From SG8-38 sp963786865 (GTDB lineage: Bacteria > Myxococcota_A > Polyangia > Polyangiales > Houyiibacteriaceae): 64,000 bases of DNA. The notes under the pieces were generated by a model that did no database searches, was not told where the DNA came from, and saw nothing but the letters and a program-made list of their open reading frames with translations. Below, in pieces: positions 18,023 through 27,646 of this stretch. Positions within the stretch are counted from its first letter, which is position 1. Each line of letters starts with the position of its first letter. The position numbers and the translations under genes are program-made. The stretch lies in NCBI GenBank assembly GCA_963786865.1, contig CAWBAV010000006.1, positions 310,001 to 374,000 of the forward strand, written 5' to 3'.

Positions 18023-19183
18023 ATGACCGACGAGAATCCAGACAAAGGGCCGCTTTCGGAGCTCAGGGGAGCGCTCGATGCCCTCGACCACGAGCTCCTG
18101 GCGCTCCTGGTCCGCCGGATGGACATCGTGGCGGAGATCGCGGCTCGGAAGCGATCGCACCGCGTTCGGATTCGGGACCTCGCCCGGGAACGCCGCGTCC
18201 TCGAGGATCGCTGCGCCCGCGCCCAGGAGCTCGGCCTGCCGACCGGGGGTATCGAATCGGTCTGGCGTCAGTTGATGTTGATGAGCCGGGAGCGCCAGGC
18301 CGCGCTTCGAGCCGAGGTGCCGCTCGACGTGGAATCGAAGACCATCGCGATCATCGGAGGTGAAGGTGGGATGGGGCGCTCGCTCAACACTCTGTTCTCC
18401 GATCTCGGTCATGAGGTGCTGAGCGCCGACCTCGAGACCCCGCTTCGACCCGAAGATGTCGCGGCAACCGCCGACGTGGTGATCATCAGCGTGCCAATTC
18501 GCGAGACACGATCGGTCATCGAACGACTCGGACCCTCGGTTCGGAAGGATGCGCTCTTGATGGACGTGACTTCGATCAAGACCGAGCCCATGAACGCCAT
18601 GTTGGCTTCCACCGAGGCAAGCGTGCTCGGCACCCATCCGATGTTCGGTCCCGGGGTCAATACGTATCAAGGTCAGCGCGTGGTGATCTGCCCGGGGCGC
18701 GGCGATGCTTGGCTCGACTGGGCTCGACAGATGTTTACGGCGCGCGGATTGGTCATCACGGAAACGACTCCTTCGGAACACGATTCCATGATGGCCATCG
18801 TCCAGGTACTCCACCATTTCAAGACCCAGGTCCTCGGCCTGGCGCTCAGCCGCGCTGGCTCACCCCTCGAGGAGACCCTTCGTTTCACCTCGCCGGCCTA
18901 CCTGCTCGAGGCCTACGTTACCGGCCGTCACTTCGCGCAGTCCCCTGATCTCTACGGGCCGATCGAGATGCTCAATCCGGACTCCGAGCGCGTGATCAAG
19001 GGGTTTCAAGAGGCCGCCGCGTATCTCGCCTCGGTCCTTGCGAAAGGCGATCAGAAGGCCTTCGACCAGGTCTTCGACGAGGTGCGCGAATTCTTCGGGG
19101 ACTTCACGGATGAAGCCCTCGAGCAGAGCGGGTTTCTCATCGACCGCCTGGTCGAGCTCAGCGCGGGCCGCTCCTCGACCTAG
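18023..19183 (+). CDS. tyrA: bifunctional chorismate mutase / prephenate dehydrogenase
   Basis: 386 residues. The N-terminal AroQ-type chorismate mutase (about 10-95; LRGALDALDHELLALLVRRM, with the following Arg/Lys) converts chorismate to prephenate. A Rossmann dehydrogenase (about 108-385; IIGGEGGMGRSLNTLFSDLGH) makes 4-hydroxyphenylpyruvate for tyrosine. DVTSIK, GTHPMFGP and HDSMMAIVQVLHH carry the catalytic His residues. The same domain order is seen in enterobacterial TyrA. dapB follows 41 bases downstream. Confidence 0.9.
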   Translation: MTDENPDKGPLSELRGALDALDHELLALLVRRMDIVAEIAARKRSHRVRIRDLARERRVLEDRCARAQELGLPTGGIESVWRQLMLMSRERQAALRAEVPLDVESKTIAIIGGEGGMGRSLNTLFSDLGHEVLSADLETPLRPEDVAATADVVIISVPIRETRSVIERLGPSVRKDALLMDVTSIKTEPMNAMLASTEASVLGTHPMFGPGVNTYQGQRVVICPGRGDAWLDWARQMFTARGLVITETTPSEHDSMMAIVQVLHHFKTQVLGLALSRAGSPLEETLRFTSPAYLLEAYVTGRHFAQSPDLYGPIEMLNPDSERVIKGFQEAAAYLASVLAKGDQKAFDQVFDEVREFFGDFTDEALEQSGFLIDRLVELSAGRSST

Positions 19184-19224
19184 GCTCGATTGACGCTCGT
19201 CGCCGCATCTGCGATGCCATCTCC

Positions 19225-20031
19225 ATGGTGCAGGTTGCGATTCACGGGGCCGCGGGTCGGATGGGGCAGAGCATCGCCGCCGTCTTGAACGAAGACCGCG
19301 AAGCCAATCTCGTTGCCGCGATGGATCACGAAGGATGCGGGATCCTCGGCAAGGACATGGGCTCGCTCCTCGGCGCGGCGCCCAGCGGCGTCAAAATCAC
19401 TTCCGATGTCGAGGAGTTCCTCGGTAACGTCGAGGTGGTGATCGATTTCAGCATCCCGTCCGCGACGGCAAAGTTGCTTCCGATCTGCGCGGGGCAGCAC
19501 ATCCCGATGGTGATCGGGACTACCGGGCTCGATGCGGCGACTCGCGCAGCCCTGGAGCGGGCCGCTGAACGAGTGCCGATCGTGTTCGCCCCCAACTACA
19601 GTCAGGGCGTCAATGCTCTCTACTTCCTCGCGGCACGCGCGACCGAGCTCCTCGGTCCGGGCTTCGATGCGGAGATCGTCGAGATTCATCATCGCCACAA
19701 GATCGATGCCCCGAGCGGCACTGCGGTGCGTCTCGGCGAGGTCGTCGCGAGGGCCAAGGGGCTCGATCCTGAACGGGCGGTGAGTCACGGGCGAAGTGGT
19801 CAGGTGGGAGCGAGACCCCTCGAAGAGATCGGTGTCATGGCTCTTCGTGGCGGCGATGCGGTCGGCGAGCACACCCTCTACCTCGTCGGAGAAGGGGAGC
19901 GCATCGAGCTCACCCATCGCGCAACGAACCGTTCGATCTTCGCCAGGGGTGCCGTGCGCGCTGCTCGCTGGGTCGTGACCCGGCCCGCTGGGCTCTACGA
20001 CATGGCAGACGTCATGGGGATTCCCCGCTAG
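19225..20031 (+). CDS. dapB: 4-hydroxy-tetrahydrodipicolinate reductase
   Basis: NAD(P)H reductase of the lysine/DAP pathway, 268 residues. GAAGRMGQSI is the dinucleotide-binding loop; the EIHHRHKIDAPSGTA motif with catalytic His-His and Lys is complete; FAPNYSQGVNALY and HRATNRSIFARGAVRAARW complete the family signature. It lies after tyrA in the same direction and may share its transcript. Confidence 0.95.
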   Translation: MVQVAIHGAAGRMGQSIAAVLNEDREANLVAAMDHEGCGILGKDMGSLLGAAPSGVKITSDVEEFLGNVEVVIDFSIPSATAKLLPICAGQHIPMVIGTTGLDAATRAALERAAERVPIVFAPNYSQGVNALYFLAARATELLGPGFDAEIVEIHHRHKIDAPSGTAVRLGEVVARAKGLDPERAVSHGRSGQVGARPLEEIGVMALRGGDAVGEHTLYLVGEGERIELTHRATNRSIFARGAVRAARWVVTRPAGLYDMADVMGIPR

Positions 20032-20093
20032 TGCCGAGCGCTAAGCAAGCACGAAGCCAGGTCTTGCGAATTCTGATACGGTAGGGGCGCATC

Positions 20094-20696
20094 ATGGATT
20101 GTCCTCAATGTGGAGCCCTAGTTCCCTCCGACGACTTGTTCTGCGGCAAGTGCGGGTACGCGATGCGCGATCACGGGCCAGAGCGACTGGACCAGTCGAG
20201 AATTCGCATGCACGAGGAGCCCGAACGGCCGGCTGGAGATTCGCAGAGCCGCTCCTCGTCGCAGCAACGCGTTCGTAAGCACACCGTGCTCGGAATGCCC
20301 TCGGCCACGCCGCCGCATGGGACTCGTCCTCCGGCGCCGGCACCGGTGGTCCCGTCCCCGCCGACTTCGATCGCATCGGCACGTGCCGGTGGATCGCGAA
20401 CGAGAACGCCTCAGAAGACCATGCTCGGCATCCCGCGCCACGAGATCCCCGATCGCCCGAGCGCTCCCCCGTCAGCCGAGTCGGCGGTCGAAGAAGCCAC
20501 CGTTACGGTCGAAGAGAGCGCGCCGAGTGACACGACCACGCCGAGTCATCGCGCACGGGCTCGCGTCCGTTACGACAGCGCCAACGAGCCGTTTCCCGCC
20601 ACCCAGCTCAGAAAGAAGGCCATCTTCGGTCTCGCAATCCTGGTTCTCTTTGCCTCAGCGTGGATCGGCTACCGCTATCTGACCTTGAATGGCTAG
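20094..20696 (+). CDS. zinc-ribbon protein with a C-terminal membrane anchor
   Basis: 200 residues of unknown role. CPQCG ... CGKCG at residues 3-24 is a zinc ribbon. The middle is a Pro/Ser/Arg-rich linker with two similar HTVLGMPSATPPH / KTMLGIPRHEIPD peptides that look like docking or phosphorylation motifs. A single helix (IFGLAILVLFASAWIGYRYL) ends the protein. It overlaps the kinase gene by eight bases, so the two are translationally coupled; the T-containing repeat peptides could be substrates of that kinase (inference). Confidence 0.65.
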   Translation: MDCPQCGALVPSDDLFCGKCGYAMRDHGPERLDQSRIRMHEEPERPAGDSQSRSSSQQRVRKHTVLGMPSATPPHGTRPPAPAPVVPSPPTSIASARAGGSRTRTPQKTMLGIPRHEIPDRPSAPPSAESAVEEATVTVEESAPSDTTTPSHRARARVRYDSANEPFPATQLRKKAIFGLAILVLFASAWIGYRYLTLNG

Positions 20697-22533
20697 CACG
20701 GCGCCAGGCAGCCAGTCGCGATGTCATGCGTGCGGGGAGGGCAACCCTCACGAGTCGAAGTTCTGCGGCAGATGCGGAACGCCGATCGTCTCTTCGCTGC
20801 CCAAGCCGGGTGACATCATCGCGGAGCGCTACCGGGTCATCGCACCGATCGGGCGAGGCGCCATGGGGACGGTGTATCGCGCCGAGCACGTTCAGATCAG
20901 CAAGGTGGTGGCGATCAAGCTGCTTCACGAAGAGCTCCAGCAAGAACAAGAGAACGTTGCGCGCTTTCACCGAGAAGCCGAGTCGGCCTCCCGCCTCAAC
21001 CATCCAAACACGGTTCACGTATTCGACTTCGGGCGCACCAAGTCGGGCGCGCTCTACCTCGTGATGGAGTACGTCGAAGGCGTCGATCTGGCCAAGATCA
21101 TCGAGAAGGAAGGGCCCATGGCGTTTGGGCGAGTCGCGTTCCTCCTCGCTCAGGTCGCGGGGTCGGTCGCCGACGCCCACGCCGCAGGTATCGTTCATCG
21201 CGATCTCAAGCCCGAAAACATCGTCGTCGCGGAAGGTCGTGACGGGGAGACCGCGAAGGTATTGGATTTCGGACTCGCCAAGCTCTTCGCAGGGACGGTC
21301 GAAGCTCAGGTGACCAGCAGCGGCACGATCGTCGGCACGCCGTTCTACATGTCCCCCGAACAGATTCAGGGCCAAGATCTCGATGGGCGAAGTGACGTCT
21401 ACGCGATGGGCGCGATCATGTATGAATGCGTCGTCGGAAGACCACCGTTCGAGGCGCCCAATCCGGTCGGAGTTCTGTCGAAGCACCTCTCCGAGGAGCC
21501 ACTGCGTCCGTCGGCGCGGTCACCAATCTCCGTTCCGGCGGAAGCCGATGAGATCGTCATGCGCTGTCTCGCCAAGGACCGGAACGAACGCTATCAGACG
21601 GCAGAGGATCTCAGGCAGGAACTGATCGAGTACCTCGGCAACCTCGGCACGGTGGACTCGGCTCCGAAACCAAAGCGAAGGCTTTGGAGGAGTGTCTTAA
21701 TCCTGATTCTCCTCGGCGGAGCCGTCGCCGCCTGGCAGCTCGCGATTCGCGGACCCTCGGAGCGGGAGCCGAATCACCGCGCAAAGAATGCGACTCCGCT
21801 GCTCGAGAACACCGAGATGAAAGCCTACCTAGGTCAGCGTCTCAGCGAGACTTCGGGCGACGTCGACTCGTTCGAGATCGAGCACTCTGGGCCCGAGCGT
21901 CGTGCCGCAGAGATCGACGTCAGCTCGATTCCCAACATGGACGTTCTGATCGAGCTCCTGAAGCCGGATCAAGAACAGCCGATCATCGTCGGCGACTCGA
22001 GAGGGCTCGGGCAGGGGGAGCGCCTGCCGAACGTGCCCCTCGAGCCCGGGCGATACCTGGTTCGCGTGCGCGAGCACGCGGTCGACGGGACCCTGCCTAC
22101 CGAGAACGTTTCCGACGCGTATTTCGTTCGTTGGCGCCTTCTCGATCCGGACGAAAGCTTCGAACACGAGCCGAACGATTCCCTCGAGCTCGCCGAGTCA
22201 ATTGCGCTCGGCGCGGAAAGCCGCGGCTGGATTGGATGGTCGGGCGACGTCGACACTTTTTGCCTGAGCGAAGAAGCCGAGCGGGTGGTCGCGCAGGTGA
22301 GCGCGCTCGGAGAGGTCGATCTCGTCCTTCGTGTCGTCGATCAGCGCAGCGATCGCAGCGGAAAGTACGACGACAAGGGTGTGGGTCGCGGTGAAACCAG
22401 CAAGAGCTGGCGCAGCGCGGAGCCGCAGACGCTGTGTGTCGAGGTTTCGGCGGACCCACGCGACGAAAACGGTCGCCCTGCACAGCCCGACGCAACCTAT
22501 GGAGTGCGATTCATCACAGCCCCTGGACTCTAG
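20689..22533 (+). CDS. zinc-ribbon Ser/Thr protein kinase with two extracytoplasmic PPC-like domains
   Basis: 614 residues. A zinc ribbon (Cys12, 15, 26, 29) precedes a Hanks-type kinase (about 45-315) with GRGAMGTVYRAEH, VVAIKLL, HRDLKPEN (Asp171), DFGLAKLF and the SPEQ activation segment, all intact. One membrane helix lies at about 335-352. The outer part holds two beta-sandwich repeats beginning EPNHRAKNATPL and EPNDSLELAESI, each with a GDVDSF/GDVDTF motif typical of bacterial pre-peptidase C-terminal (PPC) domains. A surface-sensing kinase is inferred; the ligand is unknown. Confidence 0.85.
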   Translation: MASTAPGSQSRCHACGEGNPHESKFCGRCGTPIVSSLPKPGDIIAERYRVIAPIGRGAMGTVYRAEHVQISKVVAIKLLHEELQQEQENVARFHREAESASRLNHPNTVHVFDFGRTKSGALYLVMEYVEGVDLAKIIEKEGPMAFGRVAFLLAQVAGSVADAHAAGIVHRDLKPENIVVAEGRDGETAKVLDFGLAKLFAGTVEAQVTSSGTIVGTPFYMSPEQIQGQDLDGRSDVYAMGAIMYECVVGRPPFEAPNPVGVLSKHLSEEPLRPSARSPISVPAEADEIVMRCLAKDRNERYQTAEDLRQELIEYLGNLGTVDSAPKPKRRLWRSVLILILLGGAVAAWQLAIRGPSEREPNHRAKNATPLLENTEMKAYLGQRLSETSGDVDSFEIEHSGPERRAAEIDVSSIPNMDVLIELLKPDQEQPIIVGDSRGLGQGERLPNVPLEPGRYLVRVREHAVDGTLPTENVSDAYFVRWRLLDPDESFEHEPNDSLELAESIALGAESRGWIGWSGDVDTFCLSEEAERVVAQVSALGEVDLVLRVVDQRSDRSGKYDDKGVGRGETSKSWRSAEPQTLCVEVSADPRDENGRPAQPDATYGVRFITAPGL

Positions 22534-22535
22534 GA

Positions 22536-23579
22536 ATGCAAATCACCGACCTCGACTACGTTTTGCCGGAGGAGCTCATCGCGCAGGAGCCGTTGGCGCA
22601 GCGAGATGCGTCGCGTCTACTCCTGCTCGACGTGACCGCTCGCTCGGTAGAAGACCATCAATTCGTCGAGCTACCGCACTTGCTCCCTCCAAGCCTCTTC
22701 ATCTTCAACGACACACGCGTCCTTCCGGCCCGACTCTTCGGCCAGAAATCGACCGGTGGCCGTGTCGAGCTGCTCTTGCTGAGCCGAGCCAACGAAGGCC
22801 GAGATCGCTGGCTTGCGATGGGCCGCTCCTCGAAGGGCCTGCGCGAGGGGATGGAGCTCACGCTCTGCGAGGGCCGATTGAGCGCTCGAGTGGTGCGCAT
22901 ACTTCAAAGCGGACGCTTGGAAGTCGAGCTCCGCAGCGACGCTGGCGTCGACGAAGTCATCCAGGAGGCTGGCCAGGTTCCCTTGCCGCCCTACATTCGT
23001 CGCCCGGCTCTCGAATCGGATCGAAGCCGTTACCAGACGGTCTACGCCCGAAATCCGGGTGCAGTGGCGGCGCCCACGGCGGGGCTGCACTTCACGGAGC
23101 GCACGCTGAGCGCACTCGAGCGAGCCGGGCATTGGTCGGCCTATGTGACACTGCACGTGGGACCCGGCACATTCCGTCCAGTCCAAGTCGATACTCTGGA
23201 TGAGCACGAGATGCATGAAGAGGCATACCAGATCCCCGAGACGACGGTCGCGACCGTCGAGCGCGCCAGAGCCGAAGGGCGGCCCGTCGTAGCGGTGGGC
23301 ACCACGGTCGTTCGCACGCTCGAATCGTCGGTCGACTCCGGGGGCGCGCCGCGGGCAGGGACGGGCACCACCCGACTCTTCATTCGTCCCCCGTATCGCT
23401 TTCGCGTGGTCGACCATCTGCTCACCAACTTCCATCTTCCACGCTCGACCCTTCTCGCTCTGGTGATGGCGTTTGCTGGAACCGAGCTCACTCGCAGCGG
23501 TTATCGCCACGCTGCCGAGCAGCGCTATCGGTTCTTCAGCTACGGAGACGCGATGTTGATTCGAGGAGCGACCCGATGA
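22536..23579 (+). CDS. queA: S-adenosylmethionine:tRNA ribosyltransferase-isomerase
   Basis: Makes epoxyqueuosine in tRNA by transferring the ribosyl part of SAM. 347 residues from ATG 22536. DLDYVLPEELIAQEPL, FNDTRVLPARLFG, AAPTAGLHFT, LHVGPGTFRPV, EMHEEAY and NFHLPRSTLL are the family motifs. It starts two bases after the kinase stop and overlaps tgt by ATGA, forming a queuosine pair behind the kinase operon. Confidence 0.95.
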   Translation: MQITDLDYVLPEELIAQEPLAQRDASRLLLLDVTARSVEDHQFVELPHLLPPSLFIFNDTRVLPARLFGQKSTGGRVELLLLSRANEGRDRWLAMGRSSKGLREGMELTLCEGRLSARVVRILQSGRLEVELRSDAGVDEVIQEAGQVPLPPYIRRPALESDRSRYQTVYARNPGAVAAPTAGLHFTERTLSALERAGHWSAYVTLHVGPGTFRPVQVDTLDEHEMHEEAYQIPETTVATVERARAEGRPVVAVGTTVVRTLESSVDSGGAPRAGTGTTRLFIRPPYRFRVVDHLLTNFHLPRSTLLALVMAFAGTELTRSGYRHAAEQRYRFFSYGDAMLIRGATR

Positions 23580-24721
23580 CGCTTCCGACGCCTGGTTTCT
23601 CGTTTCAGGTCGATGCCGTGGATGGGAACGCGCGCTGCGGCGCGCTCGAGACTCCTCGAGCACGCATCGAAACTCCGGCCTTCATGCCGGTCGGCACTCA
23701 GGCAACGGTCAAGGGCCTCACCCCGGAAGAGGTCGCATCCACCGGTGCGCGCATCATCTTGGCCAACACCTATCACCTCTGGTTGCGTCCCGGCGCCGAG
23801 TCCGTTGCGGCTCGGGGCGGAGTCGTCGGCTTCATGAACTGGCCACACGCACTTCTCACGGACAGCGGCGGCTATCAGGTGTTTTCGCTGGCCAAGCATC
23901 GCACCATCGATGACGACGGCATCACGTTTCGCTCGCACATCGACGGCAGCCTCCAGCGCCTGACACCAGAGGAAGCCATGCGCGTCCAGGCGCTCCTAGG
24001 CTCGGACATCGCCATGGTGCTCGACGAATGCCCCCCGGGAGGGGCGCCGAGGCACGAGGTCGAGCGTGCGATGGAGCGAACCAGCGCCTGGGCGGAACGA
24101 TGCCTCCAAACGGAACCGGCCGAAGGTCAGGCCCGATTCGGGATCGTCCAAGGAGGAACCGAGCTCGATCTGCGGCTCGCTCATCTGGAGTCGATTGCTG
24201 CTCTCGACTTCGACGGTGTCGCGCTCGGTGGGTTCTCGGTCGGCGAGCCTCCGGCGCAAATGTACGCGCTACTGGATCGCATCGCGCCCCGGATGCCGAA
24301 GGATCGACCCCGGTATCTCATGGGCGTGGGCACGCCGAGCGATCTGCTGCAGGCGCTCTCGAGCGGTGTCGATCTCTTCGACTGTGTCCTCCCGACCCGC
24401 AACGCGCGCAACGGTCAGGCTCTCACCTGGGGCGGTCGCGTCAATCTCAAGCAGGCCAGGCACCGCGACGACGAGAGCCCGCTCGATGCGCGCTGCGATT
24501 GCTCGGTCTGCGCCGGCTACTCGCGGGCCTATTTACGGCATCTTTTCAAGGCTGATGAAATGCTCGGGCCCAGACTTCTCTCGCTTCACAACTTGCATTT
24601 CTACGGCGCGCTCATGGGAAAAGCGCGCGAAATGATTCGGCTCGGCGAGCTTGGACCTTGGGTGGCATCGACCCTCACCGAGATGAGAGAGCAGGACGAG
24701 GTCGCCGATCCGGACGCGTGA
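23576..24721 (+). CDS. tgt: queuine/preQ1 tRNA-guanine transglycosylase
   Basis: Exchanges guanine 34 for preQ1 in tRNA with GUN anticodons. 381 residues. GTQATVKGLTPEE, DSGGYQVFSL (catalytic Asp), ALDFDGVALGGFSVGE, LFDCVLPTRNARNGQALT (nucleophile Asp) and a zinc site CDCSVC ... HNLHFY are all present. It overlaps queA by four bases. Confidence 0.95.
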   Translation: MTLPTPGFSFQVDAVDGNARCGALETPRARIETPAFMPVGTQATVKGLTPEEVASTGARIILANTYHLWLRPGAESVAARGGVVGFMNWPHALLTDSGGYQVFSLAKHRTIDDDGITFRSHIDGSLQRLTPEEAMRVQALLGSDIAMVLDECPPGGAPRHEVERAMERTSAWAERCLQTEPAEGQARFGIVQGGTELDLRLAHLESIAALDFDGVALGGFSVGEPPAQMYALLDRIAPRMPKDRPRYLMGVGTPSDLLQALSSGVDLFDCVLPTRNARNGQALTWGGRVNLKQARHRDDESPLDARCDCSVCAGYSRAYLRHLFKADEMLGPRLLSLHNLHFYGALMGKAREMIRLGELGPWVASTLTEMREQDEVADPDA

Positions 24722-24755
24722 ATTGGAACGCGCCAGCCCGAGCGCAGCTCATCGA

Positions 24756-24784
24756 TTGACGACATTCTTGCTGCGGGGTATGGG
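24756..24784 (+). promoter_or_regulatory. candidate sigma-70 promoter for the purHD operon
   Basis: TTGACG at 24756-24761 and TATGGG at 24779-24784 with a 17-base spacer. The transcript would carry a short leader with an AGAAGG Shine-Dalgarno, unlike the leaderless genes of this window. Confidence 0.5.
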
Positions 24785-24823
24785 CCGAACTTCTGCGTCG
24801 ACTTCGCGGGAGAAGGTAGAGGC

Positions 24824-26375
24824 ATGACAGAGATCAAGCGCGCACTGATATCGGTCTCCGACAAGACCGGCGTCGTCGAATTCGCCAGAGGGCTTTCCAG
24901 CGCTGGCGTCGAGATTCTTTCCACCGGCGGCACGGCTCGGGCGCTCCGAGATGGCGGAGTTTCGGTGATCGATGTTTCGGAGTACACGGAATCGCCGGAG
25001 ATCATGGATGGCCGCGTGAAGACGTTGCACCCGCGCGTCCACGGCGGCATTCTAATGCGTGAGAGCAGTCAGGATCGCGACGCCCTCGGCGCCATCGGTG
25101 GCAAGTCGATCGATCTGGTCTGCGTGAACCTCTATCCCTTCGAGCAGACCGTCGCTCGGGGCGCATCCCACGATGAGACGATCGAGAACATCGACATCGG
25201 CGGACCCTCGATGGTTCGAAGTGCGGCGAAGAACCAAGCGCGCGTCACCGTCGTCACGGATCCGAGCGACTACGACGAGGTCCTCCACGCGGTGAAGTCG
25301 GGAGATGGACCGAACGCGAGCCTCCGCGCGCGCTTGGCAGCCAAGGCGTTTGCTCAGACCGCAGCCTACGACGGTGCCATCGCGGCCTACCTCACCTCCC
25401 AGGGGACTGACTCCAAGTTCCCTGGCGCGCTGACCTTGAGCTTCACGAAGGCCTACGATGTGCGTTACGGCGAGAACCCGCATCAGCAGGGCGCTTTCTA
25501 CGTCGAGCGCAATGCGCCTGCGGGAAGCCTAGCGATGGCAGAGTCCTTGGGTGCCGGCGGCAAAGAGCTCTCCTTCAACAACCTGGTCGACGTCGATGCC
25601 ACCATCGAAGCGGTCCGCGAGTTCGAGGGTCCCGCAGCGGTCGTCGTAAAGCACACCAATCCATGCGGTGTGGCGACAGCGGACACGCTCGAGTCAGCGT
25701 ACCGGATCGCTCGCGAGGCGGACGCGCAGAGTGCGTTCGGCGGCATCGTCGCCCTCAACCGCGAGGTCGACGATGCGACGGCGGAGGCAGTCGCTGAGAC
25801 CTTCATCGAATGCATCATCGCGCCGAGCTTCGCGCCTGCGGCGCTCGAGCGGCTCCAAAAGAAGAAGAACCTCAGGATTCTCGCAACCGGGGAATGGCTG
25901 TCCGGCCGACTATGCGGCGCTCCAGTTCAAGCGCGTCGGGGGCGGTCTCGTCGTGCAAGATCGCGATGCAACCGGTCCGAGCGAGGTTCGCGCCGGCAAA
26001 GTCGTCAGCAAACGTCAGCCAACCGACGAGGAGATGCGCGCGCTCGATTTTGCCTGGCGCGTTTGCAAGCACGTGAAGTCGAACGCGATCATCTTCGCCA
26101 AGCCGGACCGCACCGTGGGCGTCGGGGCCGGACAAATGGCGCGGGTGACCGCCGTCGGCATTGCGGCCCAGAAGGCGGGCGAGCTCTCGAAAGGCGCCGT
26201 CATGGCCTCGGACGCGTTCTTCCCTTTCCCTGACGGCATCGAGGCTGCCGCCAAGGTCGGCATCACCGCGGTCGTCCACCCAGGCGGTTCCAAAGGCGAC
26301 GACAAAGTGATCGCTGCAGCCGACGCTGCCGGCATGGCGATGGTCTTCACCGGCGTTCGCCACTTCCGGCACTGA
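24824..26375 (+). CDS. purH: bifunctional AICAR transformylase / IMP cyclohydrolase (single-base frameshift)
   Basis: Last two steps of IMP synthesis. N-terminal IMP cyclohydrolase (about 1-195; SVSDKTGVVEFA, STGGTARAL, MDGRVKTLHPRVHGGIL); C-terminal transformylase (RYGENPHQQGAFY, KHTNPCGVA with catalytic Lys-His, AFGGIVALN). The frame breaks between about 25885 and 25912: reading continues in the +1 frame as ADYAALQFKRVGGGLVVQDRD through SDAFFPFPDGIE to a clean C-terminus ending FTGVRHFRH. The span 24824-26375 is 3n+1, so one extra base explains it. Corrected length is about 516 residues, normal for PurH. Confidence 0.9.
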
Positions 26376-26377
26376 GG

Positions 26378-27646
26378 ATGCGCGTTCTCATCGTAGGGGG
26401 CGGCGCCCGCGAACATGCACTCGCCTGGCGGCTGTCACAGGACGACGGGGTCGAGATCATCGGGGCGCCCGGCAATGCGGGCCTCGCGCTGATCGGCCGT
26501 ACCGTTCCGATCGACCCTACCGATGCCGATCGCGTGGTCGCGCTCGCGCGGCAAGAATCAGCCGACCTGGTGCTCGTCGGCCCGGAGGCACCGCTGGTTG
26601 CTGGCGTCGTCGATGCGCTTCGCGACGACGGAATCGACGCCTTCGGCCCGGACCGAGAGGCTGCCCAACTCGAAGGCTCCAAGATCTTCTCGAAAGAGTT
26701 CATGGCGCGCCATCAGATCCCGACAGCAGGCTTTGCGGTCTTCGACGATCCGGACGCGGCGACCCGCTACATCGAGGAGGCGAATCGTCCCCTGGTCGTG
26801 AAGGCCGATGGTCTCGCGGCGGGTAAGGGCGTCATCGTCGCAAGCGATGCCGCCGAAGCGATCGCTGGCATCGACCTCATCATGCGAGATCGCGCGTTTG
26901 GAAGCGCAGGCGATCGCGTTCTCATCGAGGAGTGCCTCGTCGGTCAGGAGGTGAGCTATCACGTCGTTTCCGACGGAAAGCGCTTCATTCCACTGGCTCC
27001 CGCTCAGGACCACAAGCGCGCCTTCGACGGAGACAAGGGGCCGAACACCGGAGGCATGGGAGCGTACTCTCCGCCGCCGATCGTCACTTCTGCTGTCGAG
27101 CGAAAGATCATCGAGCGTGTCATCGAGCCGACTCTCGAAGGCATGGCGGCCGAGGGGCGCCCGTTCCGAGGCGCGCTCTTCGTTGGCTTGATGATCGTGG
27201 ACGGCGAGCCCCTCGTCCTCGAGTACAACACCCGATTCGGCGACCCCGAGTGCCAGACCTTGATGACGCGCTGGAAGGGATCGATCATGCCCTTGATTCG
27301 TGGCTCTGCGCTGGGCGATTTCGGCGGATTGAGCCCCCAGTGGGAGGCTCCCGCTTCGCTTTGCGTCGTCCTGGCCGCGGGCGGCTACCCGGGCAGCTAC
27401 GAAAAGGGGAAACCGATCCGCGGCCTCGACGAAGCATCTGCGCTTCCCGGCGTGACCGTGTTTCATGCGGGCACCGCGTTCGAAGGCGATCAGGTCGTCA
27501 CCTCGGGTGGAAGGGTCCTTTCGGTGACGGCGATCGGCGAGACGATCGACGAAGCCGCCGAGCGCGCGTACGCCGCCGCCGCCAAGATCGAGTTCGAGGG
27601 CAAGCAATTCCGCCGCGATATCGGCTGGCGGGCCCGCAGCCGCTGA
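26378..27646 (+). CDS. purD: phosphoribosylamine-glycine ligase (GAR synthetase)
   Basis: ATP-grasp ligase joining glycine to phosphoribosylamine. 422 residues. VGGGAREHALAWRL, GPEAPLVAGV, KADGLAAGKGV (ATP loop), QDHKRAFDGDKGPNTGGMGAYSP and EYNTRFGDPE are the conserved motifs. It starts two bases after the purH stop and overlaps the next gene, so purH, purD and the Sua5-like gene form an operon. Confidence 0.95.
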   Translation: MRVLIVGGGAREHALAWRLSQDDGVEIIGAPGNAGLALIGRTVPIDPTDADRVVALARQESADLVLVGPEAPLVAGVVDALRDDGIDAFGPDREAAQLEGSKIFSKEFMARHQIPTAGFAVFDDPDAATRYIEEANRPLVVKADGLAAGKGVIVASDAAEAIAGIDLIMRDRAFGSAGDRVLIEECLVGQEVSYHVVSDGKRFIPLAPAQDHKRAFDGDKGPNTGGMGAYSPPPIVTSAVERKIIERVIEPTLEGMAAEGRPFRGALFVGLMIVDGEPLVLEYNTRFGDPECQTLMTRWKGSIMPLIRGSALGDFGGLSPQWEAPASLCVVLAAGGYPGSYEKGKPIRGLDEASALPGVTVFHAGTAFEGDQVVTSGGRVLSVTAIGETIDEAAERAYAAAAKIEFEGKQFRRDIGWRARSR

